The notes beneath the pieces were generated by a model. The model had not been told where the DNA came from. It worked only from the letters and a program-made list of their open reading frames with translations, and did not search any database. Positions 55,301 through 64,000 of a DNA stretch of 64,000 bases are shown one piece after another. Source of the stretch: Asterella californica. Its lineage: Eukaryota > Streptophyta > Marchantiopsida > Marchantiales > Aytoniaceae. How positions within the stretch are numbered: the stretch's first letter is position 1; the number at the start of each line of letters is the position of its first letter. The translations under genes and the position numbers were made by a program. Location of the stretch: contig JAYKYS010000011.1 in assembly GCA_036924285.1 (NCBI GenBank), forward strand, positions 7,564,001 through 7,628,000, in the 5' to 3' direction.

Positions 55301-56775
55301 TCACCATGAAGTCGTGTTGACTACTAGGCAACGAGTTTTCTCGTAATGCTGGAGCGGAAGACATGCTTGCCCGTTGCTTAAGAAAGTTCATATCTCGTCA
55401 GACCTGGTGCTTACTGCTGAATTTCAAGTGGATGTAACTTGTGAACTACTGGGATTCAGCTGGGTCGTCAGCTCGTTCGTTGTAATGTAGTTTTCAATGA
55501 AAGTATTTTGTGTGCGCCAAATAATACGTTCTACGTTGTCGCAGTGACTCGTGAGAAGACCTACAAACAAATTTCTGCAGCTGTTGCGAAGTATCGGGAA
55601 ATACGTGAAAATATCAACGAAGGACTCAAGTTTTATGTGACTCTACAGGTACGTCATATGAAGTCACTGGTGGTGTTTCTTGCTGAAAGACAAGAGTCTC
55701 ATGATGGTTAGATTTTAGGGAGTTGGTCATCCCATTCCGGACAGCAGAATCATTACTTACACCGTAGGATGACGACAAGTTCTGTTGCACATTCTGAGGT
55801 CTAGTGATATGAACAAGGATGATCCAGATTGGTTTGATTCCAGTGAGCTCTCTGCTACCCAGACGTAGTTTGTGTAAATAAGCATAAGCATTTCTTTCTG
55901 GGCTTCTTTTTTGAGCGCATTGCCTTTGTAGCTGTTTTTTTATTCGGAGCACGTTGATAGCATCTATCTTTACCGTCGTTTGTCCGTAATTAGGTTAAAT
56001 CGTGAGGGGATTTCAAGCTAGCCTTATAAACCCCGTTTCAGATTTGAGGTCAGTTCCGACAAGGTCTCGGAGACAGTGAATGTTGATATGATAGACAGAA
56101 AATTCTAACAGTTTTGTTGCCTTGTTACTCGTGTAGGATGCAATCACGAACTTGAAACAGCAATGTAGTGATTACGTGATGACCCGGAACATACAGTGTC
56201 GGGAAATGATGGAGGACCTGCAGCGCCAGATTGCTGGGCTTTCTTTCAGCGACAATAGTAGTTCAGCGCGTAACTACCCAGCGGTGGGCACTGCGCAAAG
56301 AGCACAAGCTAACCCTGCGCCAAGTGTACCATATCCACCGTCGGCCCAGCAGCACCAAGCTCCTCCACCAAGTTCTCATCCACAGTACTATGGAACCAGT
56401 CCTGTTCCTTCTACGGCCAGTCAACCACAACCACAACCTCAGACTCAGTATCCTGGGTATCAAGGCGCACAGCAAGCTACACCTGGCGCTCCTCCATCAT
56501 ACTACTCTTCGCCTCCACCACAACAAAATCCTCCCGCACCACCACCTTATTATGCCCATTCACAGAGTTCTGTACATCAGCACAATTCGTCTCAACCCGC
56601 CCAGCACAATTACAGCCAGCCTCCTTATCCAGGTTGGCAAGGTTCCTATTATAATTCGGGACAACCCCTACAACAAACCTCACAGAATGTATCAGCTCCT
56701 CCTTACAGTTATCCTCCGTCTGCTCCCGGGTCATATCCTGGCGCTCCTCCTCCTGGGGGTTCTTGGAGGCATTGA
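52356..56775 (+). CDS. ALIX homologue (BRO1 domain, V-domain, Pro-rich tail), seven exons, 900 aa
   Basis: Exons 52356-53966, 54169-54258, 54505-54573, 54702-54842, 55109-55157, 55545-55648 and 56137-56775 join to 2703 bp in frame with GT-AG introns. ALIX/Bro1 proteins bind ESCRT-III and cargo at endosomes and help sort membrane proteins, including in plants ubiquitinated receptors and transporters, into multivesicular bodies; they act in the cytosol and on endosomal membrane. The BRO1 domain covers about residues 1-390 (RFPISSEKEHVNVSFAWYDAF, AFNLGAVQSQLA, GLKQACNCFQAAAGAF, AQAQECF, YYEEA, KAAQFQAEACYR). Residues 400-690 are a helical V-domain (QALEGSSPLPEQLREDVE, RLRDLRRVNEELL-type coiled coil). 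The last 170 residues are rich in Pro, Tyr, Gln and Ser (SYPGAPPPGG at the end). Length compares with about 846 aa in Arabidopsis. No defect is seen. Confidence 0.93.
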
Positions 56776-58015
56776 TGCGTTTTACAACCTCGCCTCCTAC
56801 TTTATGTACATTCAATCGCCGTGAATAGTTTTCGACTCCAGGCTGGGGAGTGACAGACTCTTGCACGCTTCTCACATTTGATGTCTGGTAATTATTCATA
56901 GGTTGGCTTTCAGAGGACTCGGCCTTGAATTACCTGTGGCAGGAGTACCCTTCGATTCATTTTAGGTAGATATAGTATCATTGAAGTGCTTGGCACATAT
57001 CTTCTTGTGTAAGTTGTATTTTGCATTATAGCGCAGACTTCCAGCGAACAAGGATCTACTGATTCCAGGCTCTGCCTAAGAGCGCACTTTGTCTTGGATA
57101 CTCGCTCGTGCGAAAGCATTGCAGTTTCTGGAAGGGGGTGTGAGAAGTACCGTCGCGGGTTTGTTCTGCGGGGGATAGGCTTGTGATCTAATGCTGGCTC
57201 CTGTCAAAAGTGTTTACGAACTCACACCTTCTAGTCTCATAAGTTTTCAGGCTCGGGAGTAACGTCTTGACAGGCGGACTTGATGTTAAAGTGACGCATG
57301 TTCCTGGTCGAAAGTTCAGCAGCGCAGTGATAAGTGGTTCGTGCATCGTTACTTATGATGAAGAGCCAGAGCAGAGTGGAACTTGCTACAGGGATGCTCA
57401 CTGGAATTGTACTTACGCCATCAAATGAAAGTAAGTGGCTGCACATGCAACGTTGTTGTGATGTTATTGTATAATGTACTTTGCAAAGTAAATTACAAGT
57501 GAAAACAAGTGAAACAAAAGAATGATAATTTACTTGGCGACCACTGGGAGGTCCCATACGAAAACCATAAATTGGGTTTGTATTCACATGGCTGTAAGAC
57601 CGTGTATACTTGGCTCTTTTGCTTGATGAAGAAATTATAGGCGGTAACACTTTGGATTCGAATCACAGCATGAGATGAATTTCCTGCAGCACAGTGATGG
57701 CACTTACTTTTCCTCTTCATGTGGATACCTCCGTAATTGAATATCGATAACTTAACAGCATAATAGCGATTTCAGTTAACCCTAAATGCAAAGGTATAGA
57801 GAGGAACAACGCCTCAGCGGGATAACAAGGATTTCTGTTTAAACCCACGGTGCCCTTGGAAACAGTCCTGGTAACCAGCAGGACCTAATTTTCCTGTTCA
57901 ATGTCTGCAAACAAAGCAATTAAACCATTTGACCTAGAAATATAAACCATTTTGCTGATAAAATTTTATTGCACGAATGGATTCTGTCAAATAACGATTA
58001 AATTGAACCAAAGCA
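56776..58015. other. 3' UTR of ALIX and downstream spacer
   Basis: The first few hundred bases are presumably the ALIX 3' UTR. No gene is recognised further right; ORFs on the minus strand at 57237-57720 lack any domain. Confidence 0.4.
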
Positions 58016-58019
58016 CACT

Positions 58020-58145
58020 CTGCTGAGTATCAGGTGAGAATGTTGAGACGAAGATTTTGTGGCTTTTTTGGAACAAAATGAGAGATATTCTCTTACTTTA
58101 AAGTGCAGATATTCCTTCTCCTTCTGTACCCGCACGGGGTTTTTA
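58020..58145 (+). repeat. Family II terminal-type repeat, eroded copy
   Basis: GAGACGAAGATTTTGTGG, TTTTTTGGAACAAAA, AGATATTCCTTCTCC and CTGTACCCGCACGGGGTTTT are in the order of the family II copies at 49.8 and 60.4 kb. It directly precedes stem-loop copy J. Confidence 0.45.
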
Positions 58146-58179
58146 AAGAGAATGTACATTGTAAATGTAAATTATGATC

Positions 58180-58290
58180 ACGCTGGTAGGTAATTTACCA
58201 TGGTTATTTATTTTATTCACCAGACGTTTAATTTAACTACCAGAAGAGTTAGATATTAAATTAAAATTAGAGGTAAATTATTGTACTAAA
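58180..58290 (-). repeat. Multi-stem-loop repeat, eroded copy J
   Basis: An alpha-like structure at 58228-58264 (TTTAATTTAACTACC..GAAGAGTTAGATATTAAATTAAA) is still visible; GGTAATTTACC to its left is a short palindrome. The beta stem is not recognisable. Confidence 0.4.
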
Positions 58291-60335
58291 GAGTTCTGCT
58301 TTCGGACTTGTACCTTCTGAAGCATTGCAATGGAGTGTCGATTTATCGTTTATTTTTTATTTTTTTCCTGTTTTTCGGCATGAGTTAACATATAATATTT
58401 ATAGAATATTTTAATTAAAATGTATAAAAAATTTATAATTTTAAAATTTATAACAGTTCATACTTCTTTTCTGCTTTTCATATTGAATTCAGTGTATCAT
58501 GTTTAGAGTGACCGCTAAACTTTTCTCAGAGTTTAGATAAACTAAATTGAGCTGTGTGACTTGTTCAAATCAGAGAGTCAATTCAAGCACACAAATAGTA
58601 TAATATTTTTTTTACCAGAAGATACAACATGAAACACAAGTCTATTTAACAAAATGTTTTCAAAATCTATGTCTACTACTTGACCTGCACCAATCGTCAT
58701 CTAACATTTTTCTCTATATCGTTGCTTGTCTTCTTCTTTCCCTCAGCTGGAAAGTTGATAGAGCATAGTTATTTACTTGCTCCACCCCGGAAAAGGAATG
58801 ATTTTCGTATTACTAAAGAACTAAAAAGATTTATCTGCTTTTTGGATCTGGATTGACTATTTTTAAACTTGATCCACCCCTCTTAGTAAATATTTGTTTT
58901 ATCAATGTGAGACTTACATTTCAGTTGTTGATCACGATGATTACTGATGCGTCACCGTCTCTCTTGATTCTAATATTTTTTTTAATATCTGAATTAATTT
59001 ACACACAGTCCATAATGCACATTCGATATCTAGTAGATATAGTAGATATAGAAAAGATTATGATACCTCGATATACGGTATAAAGTTTCTCCCTACTTAG
59101 TCCTTTTCCTCTCCAATTGGCGGCAAATGTTGCAAATATACAACAGTGATAAAGTACAGATGGTGCACCGTTCATACTCTACACTATACAATGAAATAAT
59201 GTTTAGTTATCAGATTTATATTAGTTTAGTCTATACTATATTAGGTTTTATATAAATGATGATGTAAAATACAGAATACAGAATACATTATTTTTAAGTA
59301 TGTATAAGTAGTATATATTATATTATAATATTTACTCATAAAATCTGTTAGAGAAAAATGTAACTTTGTGCAGTAATTTTAATGATTTTTCTTGTCAAGA
59401 TCGAAAATATATCTCAACCCTTGCGAAGGAACAAGGAAGAAATACTTGAGTGAAAATGAACATCAATTGGTAAATATTTTGTGACATCTTATTGTGCTGT
59501 TAGGACAAAATTATAATTTATAGAAATAATGCAAGGAATTGCTTTATCAGACCTCATCTCGAATAATTTCATTTGATCAGGCTGCAGTAGCATTTTCCCA
59601 TTGATCGTGCTCCAGTGGGCTATGAAGAATGTGACAATTGTGCTAGTACTAAATGGAAAATCACTGTAAAGTGTCAAAAGAAATAAAGGATCCAAAATTG
59701 AAAAGATCTAGAGTTATCATTCTTTCTTGTCGTTAATAATTTTGTTATTTTTGACCATGACTAAATATCTATATCATTTAAAATGTTTAATAATTAAATA
59801 CACATCAGATGATATATCTTAAAAAAGTTGATATTTGCAATACAGACTTATCACTAATATAACAAAGTGATTGGTTTCACAATCAATAGCCAGTAACAGA
59901 ATGATCAAACATTACATTGTTAAGAGGAGTATTATCAAACTCTAAAACTTATTGACTGTGTAATCCAAAAATATGACATCCAAAAATACGTATGCCTTTG
60001 CAACGACGCCCTCACATGAGTGTCACACGTGTCGCTCTGCTACTCATCTACCGATGCACTAAGTTCACAAGCCGTAAAGTTAAACTGTGAAATTTTTGTT
60101 AAGAGGATAATATTAAAATCGATGAAACTGGAGAAACAAAATCGCAAGAAGTAAATAACAACTTAAACCCCCGGTATGACTACAAGTTCTCTTGGTAACC
60201 CAGAAAAAAGATATCATTTCGCGGGTTAATCTTTAGAGAACTGAGAAATTTAATCGTTAATTTCTGATGAATACGTATTCATCCAAGATGGAATCTGGGA
60301 AATAAAGCATCCAATTAAAACTCTTCACTAACATT
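58291..60335. other. AT-rich spacer
   Basis: No gene is recognised. An 18-bp perfect palindrome GATGAATACGTATTCATC lies at 60266-60283 within sequence like the beta stem of the stem-loop family. Short trinucleotide-like TAGATA repeats are at about 59025-59052. Confidence 0.4.
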
Positions 60336-60339
60336 ACAA

Positions 60340-60525
60340 GTTATGATTCATCTCAAAACAAAACAAACTACTCATTCTTGACTGAGAAATGTTAATACTA
60401 AGATTTGAGGGTTTCTTGGAACAGGAAAGAATTTTCTTTCAGACTCAAAGTACACCATGAGAGAAAAAAAATTATTCCGTTTCATGCTTTTATACTCAAA
60501 AGTTCCCGAGGTTTAATCACCGGCC
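60340..60525 (+). repeat. Terminal-type repeat, family II copy
   Basis: TTACAAGTTATGATTCATCT, GAGAAATGTTAATA, AAGATTTGAGGGTTTCTTGGA, CAGACTCAA, TTTCATGCTTTTATACTC and CCGAGGTTTAATC repeat the order of 49680-49875. A 136-codon ORF (60405-60815) begins inside it and continues into unique sequence; I do not recognise the protein. Confidence 0.55.
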
Positions 60526-61695
60526 GTAGAATTAACCCGGACTGGAAATGTAAGACGCTGATGGATTTGACACTCATGTATGAATTAGAGTTTCACTACA
60601 TGTGGCGCTCTGGCGCGCCGGTATTCATATTGAATCTTTTTGTACCAAATGAAACGCAAAATGAAGTGACAGAAACGCAACTGAGGGTGTCTTTTTCGCC
60701 TCGAACTGAGTCGCCCGGCGTTTCACTGTCGGCGATCATGTTTTTCGACGGAAATGCAAATGCAACTTTAAAACTCAGAAATTTACTTGAACGGATTAGA
60801 TCTCACCCTTCTTGACGTTACGTTATTTGATCGCACTTTTTACTGACAATAACATCGTTTTGTCAAAAAAGTTATACAAAAATAATACTTATTATAAAAA
60901 TATTTAGAATACACTTTCTAAATAAATATATACTGACAGTTAACATTCACCTCTCGTATTCTTATGACGTGTTATTTTGATCTAATTAACTTGTAGCCAA
61001 CCAAAGGTGTGATCAAATAAAGCAACGGTAAGAAGAATGAGAGTCAAAGTTGGTCAAAGTCCGAAAAACGTAGTGAGAAGAATGTGGTGAAATCCGATAA
61101 ACGTATTTGAGGTGGGGTCAAGTAAAGCACACATCAGCGTTTATACCATACAAAATTCATTCCGTACGTTTTTGTTTCCACGATTTGCGCGCGAACCTTT
61201 TGCTCAAGATGACAAGTGGCAAGGAAGACTAGGAGCTCGAATGTGCCAAGTGGCAAGAGAACTTTTGAATTGACTCGTCTAGAGAAGGAAGTATATACAC
61301 GCTATCAGGAACGGGACTGTTGCCCTTCAATATGGATATGAATTCTATCTACTGTATCTATCTATCTGCACGTTCTGTCATCATGGGGCTTAATTTGCCT
61401 GTCGAGAGGACGAGACGCTAGCTATCTCAAGGCTTTGAGCACTGTACACATGATAGAATCGAAGTTGAGGCTGAAGAAAGAGCTCGCCAAGCATCCAATG
61501 TTTTTGCTGACAATGTTCATCAGACCTGAACCCCACACTTGCATTTCCGCCAATGTCTTTCCGAACCTGCACACGTTTAGACCACCCTCATCTTCAGTCA
61601 AATCATCCTCAAATGCTAAGAGGCCGACAAAGAAGTTCCACAAAATGCTGCAATACTTTCAGACCCTGCCGAGGAGGGAACACACTGACTAAAAC
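60526..61695. other. Spacer and probable 3' UTR of the DUF7054 gene
   Basis: The right part (about 61.4-61.69 kb) should include the 3' UTR of the minus-strand gene ending at 61696. The ORF tail 60526-60815 has no recognised domain. Nothing else is identified. Confidence 0.4.
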
Positions 61696-63107
61696 TTACC
61701 AAGATCTGAAGTTGGGTGAGTCGACCGCTGCTACTTTTACACTGCTGGGTGCTGTTGCGTTCAGCTCCTCGTCGCTTTCAGACTTGGGGTACAGGAAGAA
61801 ATGGCGGGCACCGTAATCTCCTACACAGCTCCTCTCATCCATGGCTGCCAACAATCAACAAGAACTAGCTCCGTTAACCTCTAAGAATTCATGTTCAAGC
61901 GACGAATCGATCCCCCGGGTGGCCTCTACTGTGTCGTAGATGAATAACACTGATATTATTCTTCCAATGCAGTTGCAGAGAGGACTTGAAGACGATACCT
62001 TCGAATTCAGGAGTTTGACAGTAGAGCAGAAATGGTCGGTGGCTGAGGCCAAGAGGGGGCTGGCGCCTCTGACATTCATACGCTTGCAATGCAAGTTCGA
62101 TCACGTGCTGCACTAGCTCGTTCCTGTCCAGCAGCAGCCGAATCGGACCTGGGCTTCCCAGAACATGTACATCTACGAGCATGGACTGAGGCATCTCCTG
62201 GCCGCTTGAGAAGCCGCTGCCGCTCTGTAGACGCCATGATTCCACAAGTTTAGTCCTTCACTTTTCTAGTTCATACTCTGAAGGAATCAACTAAGTGAAT
62301 TATCACCTAACTGATTACTGATTCAAACATTCGTTTCACAAATGCCATCGACGTCCTGCCTACCTGTGATTTGAAGTTGAACAGATTTGTAAGAAGCCTA
62401 CGATGCCGCAATTTCCTCCAAGTCGATTTACGACTCTTGTCGAGCATGTCATTGCCGTCCCCACAAAGGGCTTCGTTTCGATCAGTTTGGTGTCTATCGT
62501 TATCTCTCGTGTTGGCCGTAACTGGTGAAATGGGCAATGGAAAAAGCCGCTCTGAACTGCATCTGAAGTCGTCCTCCGATGCTGAGGTCGTGTCATTGTC
62601 GAACCTTTCCAGACCTACAGCACTGAGCTCGCGGCTATCATCGAGGGCTTCCCTTGAACATCCTCCTCCTCGCTCGTCGTCGGAGAAGACGGTTCTGATG
62701 CACGGTATCGTTCGCTTCGATCTCCCGCTTCTGCTTCCAGATCGCGAGGAGTTGGACGTCTTTGAAGATTTCCGGGTCGATGAAGAGCTTGAACTCTTGG
62801 AGGAGGTCGATGCTCTGGAGGACGTATCGCCCAAGGAACTCAAGTCGTCTGCGCTCCAGTGCGCCCTCGCTTTAGTACCCCATGATTCAATGGAACTCCT
62901 TGAAGAGCTCGAAGCTCTGTTGTAATTCTCGTCAAAGGAATTCCGTGGGCCCTCATCTCTCCAGGCCGCTTTCCCTTTCGCACTCGATGAGTCGCTCCCA
63001 GCACTGGCAGCCTGCCAAGCCTTCATCCCCTTATCTTCCGAATCAGAGACTGTCAAACTTGGGATTGTGCTTAAGTAATTCTTATGAAACTCGAGACAGG
63101 ACTTCAA
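61696..63107 (-). CDS. DUF7054 protein, At4g22758-like, three exons, 372 aa
   Basis: Exons on the minus strand are 62364-63107, 61999-62224 and 61696-61844; 744+226+149 = 1119 bp with closed phases and GT-AG introns. The N-terminal 225 residues are a Ser/Arg-rich, likely disordered segment (many SSSS, RSGSRSGRSKR). Residues about 265-355 form the conserved domain: LVDVHVLGSPGPIRLLLDRN, LVQHVIELALQAY, RRQPPL, PFLLYCQTPEFE, then across the last intron AMDERSCVGDYGARHFFLYPK. The GPIRLLL start and the HFFLYPK end (family: RNFFLCPK) identify the family of unknown function, ubiquitin-like in pattern. The last join was chosen because it restores EFE-A-MDE spacing. Start at ATG 63107 is the first Met of the open frame. 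Confidence 0.85.
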
Positions 63108-63294
63108 CTACAACAAGTCGGTATGACCTCAATTCACACTCTCAGATATGTTCGTGCTTCGGATCTTGGGACGACTAAATCTTGCTTTCTGCTGTCTATG
63201 GGTTCAACTGTTTCTCCGTCTTCCGGTTAGACCCAGCAATTCTTACACCCAGCTTCCGGGGTGCAATTCATAATTCAATATATACCTTAAACAC
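63108..63294. promoter_or_regulatory. Short intergenic space between divergent genes
   Basis: Only about 190 bp separate the DUF7054 start from the plus-strand ORF at 63295. If the latter is real, this is a bidirectional promoter. No clear motif is visible. Confidence 0.3.
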
Positions 63295-63805
63295 ATGAAA
63301 CCACGACAGAGCAGCAGCGGTCGTGTCTTGCGGCTAGTTACTTGGGCACTGATTACTTGGATTTGGGCAAGTTCAATTGGGCAAGTTTCTACACATGTCG
63401 AGTTTCACCTTTTCGACCCATCGACGAAAGCGGGAGCTGCACTAGACGATGCTCTGCATGCAAGCCAGCCGCGGACTTGCCAGGGAGCATAATATTCGAG
63501 GAAAAGTTATGCTCCAAGCTGACATAAGCTCAAACCACCTCTACGATGACGGAAAGGAAGCAATAGTTGAACTCTATGCCACACGCGTCAAAAACCCTTT
63601 CGCGGCTGATCATTTGGTCGCGATCGTCCAAAGTGGTCGAGCGGGCCTCCACGGGATTTTGTCTTCGAATGCTCTGAGTCTTGGATGCAGTTACTGCAAG
63701 TTTGTGTGCTCCGACTCCCAACTCCCGCTGGACCCCTCTTTGACTCTCTACACGCGGCTAGTTCACAGCAGTCGAGAATCGAGATACCTTTTGTTGCTAT
63801 GCTAA
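63295..63805 (+). CDS. Possible secreted-protein gene, incomplete or broken; function unknown
   Basis: ORF 63295-63492 begins MKPRQSSSGRVLR followed by a hydrophobic LVTWALITWIWASSIG, a plausible signal peptide, then VEFHLFDPSTKAGAALD and a stop. A second open block in another frame (about 63449-63805) continues with GKVMLQADISSNHLYDDGKE and AIVELYATRVKNPFAADHL. They could be exons with an intron I cannot place, or one gene with a frameshift, or chance. I do not recognise the family. Base composition is more gene-like than the spacers to the left. The window ends about 180 bp later. Confidence 0.3.
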
Positions 63806-64000
63806 CGAAGGGAGGATTGTTTTGTCGTGTTAGAAGACAGTTAAGAAGGGGAGGGACGAAGAGCATCGCCAGACCCCGTTCCAAACCGGGATGTAGTTGC
63901 CTGTCTTCTTTGAAACCTCTGTAGTGCTACTTGCGTCTTATCTTTCTCCTTCGATGAAGGTATAGCCTGAACTTTAGTGTTATGACTTTCGTTACTTTCC

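Noticed and set aside
56231..56824. 197-codon plus-strand ORF
   Set aside because: Out-of-frame reading of the Pro/Tyr-rich ALIX tail.
60405..60815. 136-codon plus-strand ORF
   Set aside because: Starts inside a family II repeat present elsewhere without an ORF; no recognised domain. Could be revisited if transcripts exist.
62371..62925. 184-codon plus-strand ORF
   Set aside because: Antisense to the Ser-rich exon 1 of the DUF7054 gene, which has correct splice phase and a recognisable domain.

Overview
This is nuclear DNA of a land plant. Five intron-containing genes with GT-AG splice sites sit in AT-rich, transposon-filled DNA. Three encode proteins of plant type: a kelch protein like Arabidopsis At3g07720, a DUF7054 (At4g22758-like) protein, and a Lys-rich protein with a plant-specific N-terminus (MSRC-PPPGY) and C-terminus (ALPYV-PY). 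The decayed LINE reverse transcriptase resembles those I associate with mosses and other seedless plants, so a bryophyte-like host is my best guess. That is inference only.

Layout. 0.5-2.7 kb (+): TatD-family metal-dependent nuclease, seven exons, 312 aa. 4.5-6.5 kb (-): kelch protein, three exons, 326 aa. 7.6-24 kb: graveyard of LINE, Ty3/gypsy and Ty1/copia pieces, a hAT-like MITE and a 2.8-kb region bounded by inverted repeats. 24-28.7 kb: AT-rich repeats. 28.8-32.4 kb (-): Lys-rich protein, three exons, 384 aa. 34.4-34.9 kb: strongly pyrimidine-rich tract. 35.5-41 kb: tRNA-derived SINEs and AT-rich repeats. 41.67-46.96 kb (-): a structurally complete but dead Ty1/copia element with LTRs, target-site duplication, primer-binding site and polypurine tract. 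47.9-49.4 kb: a probable gypsy LTR relic and a decayed tandem array. 52.4-56.8 kb (+): ALIX/BRO1-domain ESCRT-associated protein, seven exons, 900 aa. 61.7-63.1 kb (-): DUF7054 protein, three exons, 372 aa. A possible secreted-protein ORF is divergent from it at the right edge.

The genes are unrelated housekeeping-type functions (nuclease, kelch protein, endosomal sorting, two poorly known plant families) and do not form a pathway. Exon coordinates were set by hand: splice sites were chosen so that phases close and the joined protein matches the family pattern.

The most unusual signal is a dispersed repeat, seen at least seven times in both orientations, that carries a conserved AACCCATAAG word followed by two or three consecutive stem-loops. 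The stems appear to vary in a compensatory way between copies. A second theme is fold-back (inverted-duplication) damage inside retroelement coding sequence, clearest in the gypsy RT at about 11.95-12.01 kb. A hAT-like MITE also carries three consecutive near-perfect hairpins.
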